Source of the DNA: JACCXG01 sp963785755
Lineage (GTDB): Bacteria > Acidobacteriota > Vicinamibacteria > Vicinamibacterales > 2-12-FULL-66-21
Reading direction: 5' to 3'
DNA: 64,000 nt
NCBI GenBank assembly: GCA_963785755.1
Contig: CAWAXG010000032.1
Location: 62,001 to 126,000 of the forward strand
This document shows, piece by piece, positions 52,816-61,901 of the stretch. The position numbers and the translations under genes were made by a program. How positions within the stretch are numbered: position 1 is the stretch's first letter; every line of letters starts with the position of its first letter. The notes below the pieces were generated by a model. That model did no database searches, was not told the DNA's origin, and saw only the letters and a program-made list of their open reading frames with translations.

Positions 52816-53667
52816 ATGAAGTATCCAGTCAGCGTGTTGGGCGTCCTGGTCGTGCTTGCCGCGGTTGCCGTCGCTCAGACGCCACCGCCGCCGACAACAG
52901 CAAAGCCGCCGCAGCAGCAGCCGCCGCCGCAGCAGCCGCCGCCGCAGCAGCCGCCGCCAGCGACCAAGCCGCAACAACCGCGCGCCAGCGCCGGTGGCGG
53001 ACCGACCCTGTCCGTCCAGGTCACCGACAGGAGCGGCAATCCGATCGGTGACGTCGCGGTCCGCGTGGGTGGCCCCGTCGACCGTTCGGGTTCCACGGGA
53101 CAGGACGGCGCCGTGGGTTTTCGTTCGATGCGGGCCGGAACTTACCGGCTGCGATTCGAGCGCGACGGGTTCACGACCCTCGAGCGCGAAGTCGTGATGC
53201 GGAACCAGGCGGCTGACGTCTCGGTGGCCCTGACGGCCGCGCCGTCCAAACCGCCTCCGGTCGCTCCCGCGCCTGAGCCTCCTCCGCCCCCGCCTGCCCG
53301 CACGCCGCGGGCGGTCGAGCCGCACAACCTGTCGCTGACTGATTATCTCGACAACAACCTGATTCGTTCCGAACCGGTCAAGACGTCGCTGCTCGCATGT
53401 GCGGAAGGTGGAACGGCGGTCCTTCTCCAGGTGCGCGACCCGCTCAGCGATCGCCAGCATGCCGAAGCGGACGAAATGCTCTATGTCATCGCCGGATCCG
53501 GAATCCTGCGCATCCGCAATCAGGACACGAAGATGTCTTTTGGACATTTCGCGCTCGTGCCGCGCGGCATGACGCACAGTCTGCGGCGCGATGGCCGCAA
53601 TCCGATGGTCCTGCTGTCCGTCCTGGCCGGTCCGGCCTGCACGGAAACCACCCCACCGGTCCGCTAG
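52816..53667 (+). CDS. Exported proline-rich protein with carboxypeptidase-regulatory-like and cupin domains
   Basis: 283 aa from the ATG at 52816. Signal peptide SVLGVLVVLAAVAVAQ, then a Pro/Gln tract (residues 23-50), a beta-sandwich domain (LSVQVTDRSGNPIGDVAVRVGG, quoted to LSVQVTDRSGNPIGDVAV; then AGTYRLRFERDGFTTLE), a second Pro-rich linker and a C-terminal cupin (DEMLYVIAGSGILRIRN, GHFALVPRGMTHSLRRDG). The order suggests a cell-wall-crossing spacer with a small ligand-binding barrel. Its role is unknown. Confidence 0.8.
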   Translation: MKYPVSVLGVLVVLAAVAVAQTPPPPTTAKPPQQQPPPQQPPPQQPPPATKPQQPRASAGGGPTLSVQVTDRSGNPIGDVAVRVGGPVDRSGSTGQDGAVGFRSMRAGTYRLRFERDGFTTLEREVVMRNQAADVSVALTAAPSKPPPVAPAPEPPPPPPARTPRAVEPHNLSLTDYLDNNLIRSEPVKTSLLACAEGGTAVLLQVRDPLSDRQHAEADEMLYVIAGSGILRIRNQDTKMSFGHFALVPRGMTHSLRRDGRNPMVLLSVLAGPACTETTPPVR

Positions 53668-53706
53668 ATGGGAATGCACGCGCAAAAAGCGCGCGACGAA
53701 TGAGAT

Positions 53707-55209
53707 TCAGGGACTCTTGACGTCGGCGTCGAATGCGGCCGTCGTGACCTGCCCGGCGCGCTTCATCTGCACCCACAGCCGGTAACGCCCGGCCTTCGGA
53801 AACGCGTACAGCGTTGACACCTCGCTCGCCGCGGCAGGCGATCGATGAACGGCGTGGGGATCGACGGTCTGCGAGAACTTCTGCCAGGCCGCCATCGACA
53901 CGCTCCCCGAGGGATGCAGATGGGCGAACACGTCGCCCTCCCGGCGGGCGACCACGATGTGGCCGAGCATCCCCATGTAGGGTTCCAGCGCGACCGGCGC
54001 GCCGGCCGGATCGCGTGCGGTGAACTTCAGCAGGTTCTCCCGTCCAGCCACGATCGGGTCCGCGCCGCGCGTCCACGTGATGGTCGTGCCGTCGGCGGAT
54101 CGGAATGCCGGCGCGGCCTCGGGCATTGCCCCACCAACGAACCATGAATCATCGGGGTCGCCGGCCGATGCCGCGCCAGCCGGCGGTTCGCCGAGGTTGA
54201 CGCTCGCCGTCAGCGTCTGCGCGTAGCCGCTCTCGTGCACGATGTCCCCGTAGATTCGATAGCGGCCTGCCGGGAGCGGCGGCAGCTCGGCGTCGAACGC
54301 GGTTGCCGGCTGACGCGCCACCGGGTGCACGTGCGCGAACGCGTCGAGGGCCGGCTCGCGCACCAGGAACATGTGCATCAATTTGCCGTGATCGGGCATC
54401 AGCGAGTTGTATCGCGACAGCGGATTACCCGGCGGCTGCCAGCGGCGATCGGCAATCATCAGGGTAAGGACACGCTGCCGCGCGCCGGATGTCGACGACG
54501 CGTCGAACGTATCGCGGATCGAGGCCTCGGTCGCGAACGGGCGATAGAGCACCAGCTCGCCATAGGCGAGCGCCTCGGCATCCCACCACGCGCGCCCGCC
54601 GAGCACGATCGCGATCAACAGGACCGCGCTGATCGCCACGGCGATTCGCGCGCGGCGCCGGCGGCGCGGCTCCGGCGATTCGCCCGGCGCGACGACGCTT
54701 TCGCGGACCGCCGCCCCGATGATGGTCAGCAGGCCAACCACCAGGAACAGCCCCAGCCCCGACAGAATGAGCCCCATGCCGCGCGGCATGTCACGCTGCT
54801 CCGTGGCGAGCGCCAGCACGGGGACGACGGCCGTCCCGCTGCCGTCGCGCCCGTCAACGAGGACGTGGACGCGGTACGACGTCGCGGCCATGAACCAGAG
54901 ATCGGCGGCGTAGACCTCGAGGTCTCCGGGCACGCGCGCGGCGACGTCGGGAGGTGGCGCCCCTTCGGGTCCGACGTTCCACTGGATGGCCTGCACCGTC
55001 ACCCGGGTAATCGCGTCGGGCGGCTTGCCGGGCACGCGCACGGCGATCTGAGCCAGCCCGGGAATCACACCCGGCAGGCGAACGGTGACGTGCACCGGAT
55101 ACGGCCCGGCCTCGCCGTTGAAGAACGTGTTGGGGCTGCCGACATGCGCCATCGAGCCGAGCGCCAGCGCCAGCAGCAGACCGCGAACGACGTGCGAACG
55201 CGTCGTCAT
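53707..55209 (-). CDS. Membrane protein with two HxHP metal-binding-like domains
   Basis: 500 aa from the ATG at 55209. Signal peptide VVRGLLLALALGSMAHVG, then a CopC/YtkA-like beta domain (YPVHVTVRLPGVIPGLAQIA), two membrane segments (MGLILSGLGLFLVVGLLTII and RARIAVAISAVLLIAIVLGG) and two extracytoplasmic domains, each with a His motif: LMHMFLV...FAHVHPV and GHIVVARR...FAHLHPSG. These motifs suggest copper or other metal handling (inference). Its ATG overlaps the stop of the polytopic membrane gene upstream (ATGA), so the two proteins probably form a complex. Confidence 0.78.
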   Translation of the reverse strand: MTTRSHVVRGLLLALALGSMAHVGSPNTFFNGEAGPYPVHVTVRLPGVIPGLAQIAVRVPGKPPDAITRVTVQAIQWNVGPEGAPPPDVAARVPGDLEVYAADLWFMAATSYRVHVLVDGRDGSGTAVVPVLALATEQRDMPRGMGLILSGLGLFLVVGLLTIIGAAVRESVVAPGESPEPRRRRRARIAVAISAVLLIAIVLGGRAWWDAEALAYGELVLYRPFATEASIRDTFDASSTSGARQRVLTLMIADRRWQPPGNPLSRYNSLMPDHGKLMHMFLVREPALDAFAHVHPVARQPATAFDAELPPLPAGRYRIYGDIVHESGYAQTLTASVNLGEPPAGAASAGDPDDSWFVGGAMPEAAPAFRSADGTTITWTRGADPIVAGRENLLKFTARDPAGAPVALEPYMGMLGHIVVARREGDVFAHLHPSGSVSMAAWQKFSQTVDPHAVHRSPAAASEVSTLYAFPKAGRYRLWVQMKRAGQVTTAAFDADVKSP

Positions 55210-56366
55210 CGCTGCACGCGGGTCATCCAGTTGCCCCACCACAATCCGCACCGGGTCGAGACGAATGCGAGCGCGCCGGCGATCGCAAGTCCGGAGCCGA
55301 GCGCATCGGGCGGGTTGACCTGGAACCATCTCGCCTGGATGACCGGGGGAATCATGTAGGCCATGTAATGCGTGCCGAACACCCGGTTGCGCGCCCACGA
55401 GGAGACCAGGAAGTCTGCGAACGGCCACTGCACGGCGATGAAGACCGCGAGGAATGCGACGGCGATTGCCGCGGCGAGGCGCCAGTCGCGCGCGCGTCCG
55501 AACGAGCGCATGAGCAGGTCGATCGCCAGCGCCGGCGGAATCAGCAAGAGCGGAGGATCGGGCGGCAGGAACCGATCGAGCTGCACGTAGATTGGCCCGA
55601 GCAGCGGGCGCCCCTCGAACAGCGGCAGCACCCAGATCATGACGAAGACGATCGCCGTGTAGACGCAGGCGACCAGGGTCGCCGGCCATCGCGCCGCCGA
55701 GGCGCGCGCGGCGCTGACCAGGAAGAACGGAAACACGGTGCAGACGACCTGATAGAACAGCGACTGGTGCATGTCCCAGCGCTGGATGTACTCGGTCGAC
55801 AGAACCGCGCCATTGAGCAGCAGCAGTCCGGCGCCGTAGATGAACAGGGCCTGCAGCTTCCGGTCACGTCCTGAGGAACGGTTCTGCCACGCCAGCGCCA
55901 TGAGCATCGCGCCGATCTGGATGGCGCCGATCCCGGCCGCGAGCACCGCGTGCGGCGGGCTGAGAATCTTCACGTCCAGCCCGTAGGTGTTGTGCCACCA
56001 ATCGTCGAACGGCGCCGATGTCAGCATCGCGAACGCGCCCCAGATACAGACCCACGCGCCGAACGGCGCGCGGAACCCCCAGAACCGTACCGCGCCCGCG
56101 CGTTCGTCTTCGCTGCCCGCGAACGTGATCCACAGCGCCATCCAGCCGCACGACAGACCGGCGACGACGCCGCCGAGATAGATGGCGAGATGAGCGGGTG
56201 TCCAGAACGAGTCGCGGCCGATCGTCTGGTGCCACGAGATGTCCCACAGCACGCCGACCAGCACGCTCGTCGACGCGAACAGCACCGCGTAGACCGACCA
56301 GTGGACCACGCCGGGCGAGGCCACGGTGCCGATGGCCGGTCGAACGTCAGCGGTCGTCGTGGTCAT
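55206..56366 (-). CDS. Polytopic membrane protein of unknown function
   Basis: 386 aa from the ATG at 56366, with GGAGG 4 nt upstream. About nine to ten hydrophobic helices, the first being VYAVLFASTSVLVGVLWDI, with His and Asp residues at membrane borders (SWHQTIGRDSF, FDDWWHNTYG, RWDMHQSLFYQ) that could bind metal or protons. I do not recognise the family. It is coupled to the HxHP protein downstream, and the pair may be a metal-linked envelope system (inference). Confidence 0.78.
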   Translation of the reverse strand: MTTTTADVRPAIGTVASPGVVHWSVYAVLFASTSVLVGVLWDISWHQTIGRDSFWTPAHLAIYLGGVVAGLSCGWMALWITFAGSEDERAGAVRFWGFRAPFGAWVCIWGAFAMLTSAPFDDWWHNTYGLDVKILSPPHAVLAAGIGAIQIGAMLMALAWQNRSSGRDRKLQALFIYGAGLLLLNGAVLSTEYIQRWDMHQSLFYQVVCTVFPFFLVSAARASAARWPATLVACVYTAIVFVMIWVLPLFEGRPLLGPIYVQLDRFLPPDPPLLLIPPALAIDLLMRSFGRARDWRLAAAIAVAFLAVFIAVQWPFADFLVSSWARNRVFGTHYMAYMIPPVIQARWFQVNPPDALGSGLAIAGALAFVSTRCGLWWGNWMTRVQR

Positions 56367-56447
56367 GGGACCTCCAGAATGGGCCGCGCGCCGCCTCGAA
56401 GGTGAGTTCCGCGCGCCGGGGCCGAGCCATCGGCCAGCATTGAGCAC

Positions 56448-56455
56448 TATACAAT
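56448..56455 (+). promoter_or_regulatory. Putative -10 element for the DUF2721 gene
   Basis: TATACAAT lies 9 bases before the ATG at 56465. There is no convincing Shine-Dalgarno, only TTTGGG. Confidence 0.4.
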
Positions 56456-56464
56456 CGGTTTGGG

Positions 56465-57004
56465 ATGTCTCTCGAACCGACGGTCCTCACGACGATGATT
56501 ACGCCGGCGGTGCTGATATCGGCCTGCGGGGCGCTCATCCTCTCCACCTCCGTCCGGCTCGGGCGCGTCGTCGACCGCGTGCGCGCGCTCTCGGATCGAT
56601 TCGAGGAGCTCGCGCAGAAGGCGCCGGGAGATATCGTCCTCTACGAGGAGCGGCTGGAGCTCACCTTCACCCAGCTCGATTGGCTGACGTCACGCGCGCG
56701 GCATCTGCAGCGGGCGATGACCACGTTCTATATCGCGCTGGGGCTGTTCGTGGCCACGACGGTGACGATCGGGTTCGTCGGCATCACCGGCAGGCTGGGC
56801 GGACAGTTCAACTGGCTGCCGGTCGTGTTCGGCATGGTCGGTGCCGCGCTGTTGTTCGTGGGCACGCTGCTCCTCGGCTTCGAATCGACGCTCGCGCTGC
56901 GATCGATTCACTCCGAGATGGACTTCCTCTGGACGCTCGGCAAGCACCATGCGCCCGATCCGCTGCGGCAGCGGGTCAGCTCGCGCCGTCTCTGGCGCAA
57001 GTAG
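56465..57004 (+). CDS. DUF2721 family membrane protein
   Basis: 179 aa with three hydrophobic segments: TPAVLISACGALILSTSVR, quoted from the N-terminus, then FYIALGLFVATTVTIGFVGI and VFGMVGAALLFVGTLLLGF. A soluble helical loop lies between the first two (RVRALSDRFEELAQKAPG). The order and length match DUF2721, whose function is unknown. It stands alone, convergent with the outer-membrane barrel gene. Confidence 0.85.
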   Translation: MSLEPTVLTTMITPAVLISACGALILSTSVRLGRVVDRVRALSDRFEELAQKAPGDIVLYEERLELTFTQLDWLTSRARHLQRAMTTFYIALGLFVATTVTIGFVGITGRLGGQFNWLPVVFGMVGAALLFVGTLLLGFESTLALRSIHSEMDFLWTLGKHHAPDPLRQRVSSRRLWRK

Positions 57005-57030
57005 CGCGGGTCTTCTCAGCGGGCTTCTTA

Positions 57031-57050
57031 CTTCCGCCTAGAGGCGGAAG
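57031..57050. terminator. Bidirectional hairpin between convergent genes
   Basis: CTTCCGCC pairs perfectly with GGCGGAAG around TAGA. An outer GCGGG/CCCGC pair lengthens the stem. It lies between the ends of two convergent genes. No strong T-run is present, so it may work with Rho or as an mRNA end. Confidence 0.6.
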
Positions 57051-57065
57051 ACTTCACCCGCTCAC

Positions 57066-58487
57066 CTAGAACGCGTAGTCGAGTCCGACCACGGTGCTCC
57101 ATCGGCTCTTCAGCCCGGCGTCGGACAGCGGGAACAGGAAGCTTGCGGAGATCAGCAGATCGCCCGCTGGATTGAACTTGGCTCCGACGGTCCCGAGCAG
57201 CAGGTTGAGATTGCCGGAGCGCGGCGAGAATTCGTCGAAGGTCATGAACGACGGCGGCTGATTCGGGTCCTGCGGCTGAAAGTCGAAGCGTTTGGCCTGG
57301 ATCTCGAGACGGCCACTGTCGCGCAGCGTCCGGCCGATCAGGTCGCCAATCACCGTCAGGCGGGGGGTCGCGACGAATTCCACTCCGGCGGCCCAGTTGA
57401 TTTCGTCGGGCAGCGACGGGATGCCGCCATCGATCGTGTTCGCGTCGTCTTCGCCGTTGGTGAACGTGTAGCCGACGTTCACGTGCTGGTCGAAGCGCCC
57501 GGTCCCGCCTGACAGGATCAGAAACACCTTCGTCTGCGCACTGCCGCCGAGGAGATTGTCTTCATCGCCGGTCGGCAGCCGGGCGTCGACTGCAGCGGCG
57601 AGCGCGCCATGCGTGCCGCCGAAGAATCGGTACTTCGTCCGCAGGACGGCGTCGCCGATGCCTGTGGCCGAGCCGCTCTGCGCAACCGTCCGCTGCGTCG
57701 CGTTGGCGTTGCCCTGCTCGAAGGTGTGAATCAGACCGTTGGCGCCGGTCGCCAGTCGCTGGATCGTCGCGAGCACGCTGGCTTCGAGATCGACGTGAAC
57801 GATGGGGACGGCGAGCGCGACGTCCCATCGGTCCGTCAGGCCGTAGTTCGCGAACGTGGTGACGGTGTCCGTGTTCACCCGCAGCGAGAGCGCCGCTTCG
57901 ATGACATCCCCCTCGAAGAACGGGTTCAGTCTCGAGCCGTTCGGCTGTTCAGCGACGCCGAAGAACGGCGGCACCGCCGGCCCGCTCGTCGAGCAGCACT
58001 CCTGATGACGGAGATAGAACTTGATGGAGCCATCCGACAGACGCTCACCTTCGAACCGGTTGTAGCTCGCGTGCTGGTAGTTGATTCCGGCGTTCATCCG
58101 CCCGCGGCCGATCGTGGTGGCCCGCTCGGCGAACGATGGTCCGAAGCTCCGGCTGGAGCGCACGAACGTGCCTAGCGCCGGGTCGAACGCATAGGTGAAG
58201 CCGCCCGACGACGAACCGAGCGGCAGGCTGGCCAGCTGGCCGATCAGCAGCCCGTTGAAACTGCCGACGATATCGACCGCGGCGTTCTCCGCATTGGCGT
58301 CCTGGCTGAGCGGACTGAAGTGCACGGCGTGCGAAAGTCCCGGCGTGGTCGGGGCCGGCAGCGTGATGTCGCGCAGGATCAGGTCGGGCAGCAGCCCGGC
58401 AAGCCCGGCGCTCTGCGCCGCCACGGATCCCGGCAGCGCCAGGATCAGCACCATCACTCCAAGCCCGGCCTTCATGCTCTTGACCAT
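57066..58487 (-). CDS. Outer-membrane beta-barrel protein (MetA/phenol-degradation transporter-like)
   Basis: 473 aa. Signal peptide LGVMVLILALPGSVAAQ. The mature sequence alternates short amphipathic strands with turns, including GLTDRWDVALAVPIVHVDLEA (in part) and AALAAAVDARLPTGDEDNLLG. It ends in aromatic YAF, the usual C-terminal signal for BamA-dependent insertion. The GIGD and LPTGDE wording matches the transporter family annotated with phenol-degradation MetA. The ligand is unknown. The next gene on the same strand is the exported protein at 58504. Confidence 0.8.
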   Translation of the reverse strand: MVKSMKAGLGVMVLILALPGSVAAQSAGLAGLLPDLILRDITLPAPTTPGLSHAVHFSPLSQDANAENAAVDIVGSFNGLLIGQLASLPLGSSSGGFTYAFDPALGTFVRSSRSFGPSFAERATTIGRGRMNAGINYQHASYNRFEGERLSDGSIKFYLRHQECCSTSGPAVPPFFGVAEQPNGSRLNPFFEGDVIEAALSLRVNTDTVTTFANYGLTDRWDVALAVPIVHVDLEASVLATIQRLATGANGLIHTFEQGNANATQRTVAQSGSATGIGDAVLRTKYRFFGGTHGALAAAVDARLPTGDEDNLLGGSAQTKVFLILSGGTGRFDQHVNVGYTFTNGEDDANTIDGGIPSLPDEINWAAGVEFVATPRLTVIGDLIGRTLRDSGRLEIQAKRFDFQPQDPNQPPSFMTFDEFSPRSGNLNLLLGTVGAKFNPAGDLLISASFLFPLSDAGLKSRWSTVVGLDYAF

Positions 58488-58503
58488 CTCGTTATTCCTG
58501 TCC

Positions 58504-58977
58504 TCACCGTTCGAAGCCTTGAATGATCCACCCGCTGTCCTGACGCCGCAGCCGCATGACCCGCGTGACCGTGGTCGTCTGGCGCGACCCCGCCTTCGGC
58601 GTCAGCGTCTGCGCCACGCGGCAGCTGACCCGCGCCGATGCCGGATCGCTCGACAGCAGGCGGATGTTGTCGATGTCGACGTCGAGCGATCGCATCTGGC
58701 TGAACGCGCGCTTCAGGCCCTCGACATCAATCGACGGCTGCACTTTCCTGACCGCGTCGGCGTCGAGACTCTCGAGGGCCGTGGCGTACTGCAGCAGCGC
58801 GTCACGCACGCCCGGATCGACGGGCTTGTCCTTGTCGGATTGCGCCGCGGGCGGCGGGGCCGCGGTCTGGCCGCCGGCGGCTGGGGCCGAACCGATCGAG
58901 ACGTGGACGACGAACATCAGCGCGATCGCCGACACGCAGAGGCGACAGCCCGATCGGGCAGGCGCCGCGTGAGACAC
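58504..58977 (-). CDS. Exported NTF2-like protein
   Basis: 157 aa. Signal segment LCVSAIALMFVVHVSIGS, a Pro/Ala linker, then about 90 residues of an SnoaL/NTF2-type cone (DALLQYATALESLDADAVR, RVSCRVAQTLTP, TRVMRLRRQDSGWIIQGFER). No catalytic residues can be claimed. It is 16 bp upstream of the outer-membrane barrel gene on the same strand and probably co-transcribed with it. Confidence 0.7.
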   Translation of the reverse strand: MSHAAPARSGCRLCVSAIALMFVVHVSIGSAPAAGGQTAAPPPAAQSDKDKPVDPGVRDALLQYATALESLDADAVRKVQPSIDVEGLKRAFSQMRSLDVDIDNIRLLSSDPASARVSCRVAQTLTPKAGSRQTTTVTRVMRLRRQDSGWIIQGFER

Positions 58978-59127
58978 GGTCGTACAGTTGTCCCGCGTAA
59001 TCAGTCCACGATCTCCCGAAAGTCAGTGGACCGGACGGCCCACGAGTCCCTGGAATGCCGACAGCGAACCCCGACTGTAACACGAGGAGTGGTCGTCAGG
59101 ACCACGAGGAGCGGCCGGAGCCGGCGG

Positions 59128-59133
59128 TATAAT
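59128..59133 (+). promoter_or_regulatory. Putative -10 element before the kinase gene
   Basis: A perfect TATAAT lies 14 bases before the ATG at 59148. No Shine-Dalgarno intervenes. The -35 region is not recognisable. Confidence 0.5.
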
Positions 59134-59147
59134 CATGGGTCGCCCGC

Positions 59148-61898
59148 ATGCAGCTCACGCCAGGAACGACCATCGGCTCCTACAAAATTCTTTCCGCGAT
59201 TGGCGCGGGAGGCATGGGCGAAGTGTATCGGGCGCAGCACCTGCGGCTCGGTCGTGAAGTCGCGGTGAAGCTGCTTCCCGAGTCGATGGCCGACACGCCC
59301 GATCGGCGCGGCCGCTTCGAGCGCGAGGCCCGCGTGCTCGCGGCGTTGAATCACCCGAACATCGCGACGCTGCACGGTCTCGAGGATTTTGGCGATCGCA
59401 CGTTGATCGAGATGGAGCTCGTGCCGGGTGAGAACCTGGCCGAACGGCTCCAGCGCGGCCCGATGCCGGCCGACGAGGCGATCCCGATCTTCAGGCAGAT
59501 CGCCGAAGCGCTCGAAGCGGCGCACGCCCAGGGGATCATCCATCGCGATCTCAAGCCCGCCAACGTCAAGGTGACGCCCGAGGGGCGGGTAAAGGTCCTC
59601 GACTTCGGGCTGGCAAAGGCGCTCGAGGTCGAGAGACGCTCGGGTGAAGTCGCCCTCCTCGCCGACGTTCACCACCCGTACTCACGACGGCGTCGTCTTC
59701 GGCACCGCCGGATACATGAGCCCCGAACAGGTCCGCGGCCGGACGCTCGATCGGCGGACGGACATCTGGTCGTTCGGCTGCATGCTGTTCGAAGCGCTCA
59801 CCGGGCGCGCGCCCTTCGCCGCCGACACGATCTCCGACACGCTGGCCGCGGTGTTGAAAGAGGAACCGGATTGGCGGCTGCTGCCGGCGGCGCCACTCGG
59901 TCTCCAGCGTCTCTGCCGGCGCTGCCTCAAGAAGGAACCGCAGCAGCGGCTGCACGACATCGCGGACGCGCGGCTCGAGCTGGAGGAAACGCTCAACGAA
60001 AGCGCGGCGCTCGTCGTGCCGATGCCCGGGCACGGCTCCTGGCGCGTGTCGCGCAGGAACGCCCTCGCCTGGACGGTGATCGTCGCGATGGCGATCGCCG
60101 CGATGGTCGTCGCCTGGAACGCCGGACGCCAGGGGGCGGCAGCGTCGCACCCCCCAGCCGATTCGTCGTGCCGCTGCCTGCCGGCGTGGCGCTCGAAAAC
60201 GGGCCCGGCCCTTCGCTCGTCGTGTCTCCCGACGGATCGCGGCTGGTGTTCGTCGCGCTCGACCGCAGCGGCGGCACGCAGCTGTTCTCGCGTGAGCTGG
60301 ATCGATTCGAAGCCACGGTGATCCCCAACACGAAGGGGGCGAGCGCGCCGTTCTTTTCTCCCGATGGCCGATGGGTCGGGTTCTACGCCAACGGCGCCCT
60401 CCACCGCGTGTCGGTCGAAGGGGGGGCGCCGCTGAAAATTGCCGATGCGCCGGCCGTGTGGAGCGCGACGTGGGGCGCCGATCAGCAGATCGTCTTCGCG
60501 ACGGCGGCGGCACCGAACGGTCTCCGGCGCGTGTCAGCCGACGGCGGCACGGCCGAAGAGATCACGCTGCCGAAAACCGAGAGCGGCGAGCTGCAGCACG
60601 CGTTTCCGCAGATGCTGCCCGGCAACCGCATCCTGTTCAGCATCCTCACGAAGGAAGGCTGGCAGCCCGCGGTCCTGTCGCTCGACAAACGCGAGTGGCA
60701 GGTGCTCGGACGCGGCGCACCGGGATATACCCCCGCGCACCTGGCCGCGAGCGGGCACCTGATTTACGCGCAGGCGAACGGCGGCCTCGTCGCCATGCCG
60801 TTCGACGCCACGAAAGGCGAGCTGACCGGCTCCGCGATTCCATTGCTCGAGCGCATCGACCTGTCGCGCGGCGGTTCGGCGTTCGCGCTGGCCGGCGCCG
60901 GGACGCTCGTCTACGTTCCCGCCCGCACCGAGCTGCCGCTGCGGACGCTCGTAATGGTCGATCGAGAAGGACGCGCCATGGCCCTGCCCGGTGAGCGTGG
61001 TCCCTACGCGCATCCGCGTCTCTCCCGCGACGGAAGCCGCCTGTCGGTTGCGGTCGAAAACGAGAGCGGCGCGGACATCTGGATCCACGATGTCCAGCGC
61101 GCCACACGTCAGCGCCTGACGAGCGGCGGCGTGAACGGCTTTCCGCTGTGGAGCCCGGACGGCGCCGAAATCACCTACCAGGCGGCTGCCAGTCCGGGAC
61201 GCTTCAGTCTGTTCGCGCGCAATCTTACAGGGGGCGGTCAGGCGGAATCGCTGCTCGCGGATCAGCCGGCCGGCACGTCTGGAGTGCTCGCGGGCGGGAT
61301 GGCCAGCCTGCTGCCGGGGACGTTGCCGCGGCCCGGCAGCGCGAATTCCCACGTGCCGATGTCGTGGTCACCCGACGGACGGCATCTGGCGTTCGACGAA
61401 CGCAAGCCCGGCGCGCAACGCGACGTCTGGGTCCTGACCCGCGGCGGTGACCCCGCGCCGTTCGTCTTGACGGCCTTCGATGAGTGGTCGCCCGCCTTTT
61501 CGCCCGATGGCAACTGGCTCGCGTACGTGTCCAACGAGTCCGGTCGCAACGAGGTGTACGTCCAGCCCTACCCCGGCCCTGGCGGGAAATGGCCAATCTC
61601 GACCGATGGTGGCACCGAGCCTGCATGGGCTCCTGATGGCAAGGAGCTGTTCTATCGGCGTGGGGATCAGCTGCTGGCGGTCACGGTTCAGACAACGCAG
61701 GAGTTCAGCTCAGGCGCCGCGCGCGTCCTGTTCGAGGCGCCCTACGAAGTCATCGACGGCGCGCGGAATTACGACGTCGCCGCCGATGGCAAGCGCTTCC
61801 TGATGATCAGGAGCGACGCGGCCGACATACCTCAGCGCTTCTATGTCGTGTCGAACTGGTTCGACGAGTTGAGAGCGCGCGCGACTCAGGCACGGTGA
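59148..61898 (+). CDS. Serine/threonine protein kinase fused to a TolB/WD40-like propeller, two compensating frameshifts
   Basis: The kinase domain covers about residues 10-280: P-loop GAGGMGEVY, catalytic Lys in VAVKLL, HRDLKPANVKV, DFGLAKA, GTAGYMSPEQ and DIWSFGCMLFEALTG. A membrane helix (AWTVIVAMAIAAMVVAW, about 304-320) leads to an extracytoplasmic propeller with blade motifs SPDGSRLVFVAL, SPDGRWVGFYA, SWSPDGRHLAFDE and SPDGNWLAYVSNES. An extra base near 59665-59675 moves the activation-loop-to-transmembrane part into another frame, and a missing base in the C run near 60150 moves it back, so the outer frames agree while about 170 residues do not. With both repaired it is a standard acidobacterial kinase-propeller. 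Confidence 0.85.
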   Translation: MQLTPGTTIGSYKILSAIGAGGMGEVYRAQHLRLGREVAVKLLPESMADTPDRRGRFEREARVLAALNHPNIATLHGLEDFGDRTLIEMELVPGENLAERLQRGPMPADEAIPIFRQIAEALEAAHAQGIIHRDLKPANVKVTPEGRVKVLDFGLAKALEVERRSGEVALLADVHHPYSRRRRLRHRRIHEPRTGPRPDARSADGHLVVRLHAVRSAHRARALRRRHDLRHAGRGVERGTGLAAAAGGATRSPASLPALPQEGTAAAAARHRGRAARAGGNAQRKRGARRADARARLLARVAQERPRLDGDRRDGDRRDGRRLERRTPGGGSVAPPSRFVVPLPAGVALENGPGPSLVVSPDGSRLVFVALDRSGGTQLFSRELDRFEATVIPNTKGASAPFFSPDGRWVGFYANGALHRVSVEGGAPLKIADAPAVWSATWGADQQIVFATAAAPNGLRRVSADGGTAEEITLPKTESGELQHAFPQMLPGNRILFSILTKEGWQPAVLSLDKREWQVLGRGAPGYTPAHLAASGHLIYAQANGGLVAMPFDATKGELTGSAIPLLERIDLSRGGSAFALAGAGTLVYVPARTELPLRTLVMVDREGRAMALPGERGPYAHPRLSRDGSRLSVAVENESGADIWIHDVQRATRQRLTSGGVNGFPLWSPDGAEITYQAAASPGRFSLFARNLTGGGQAESLLADQPAGTSGVLAGGMASLLPGTLPRPGSANSHVPMSWSPDGRHLAFDERKPGAQRDVWVLTRGGDPAPFVLTAFDEWSPAFSPDGNWLAYVSNESGRNEVYVQPYPGPGGKWPISTDGGTEPAWAPDGKELFYRRGDQLLAVTVQTTQEFSSGAARVLFEAPYEVIDGARNYDVAADGKRFLMIRSDAADIPQRFYVVSNWFDELRARATQAR

Positions 61899-61901
61899 AC
61901 G

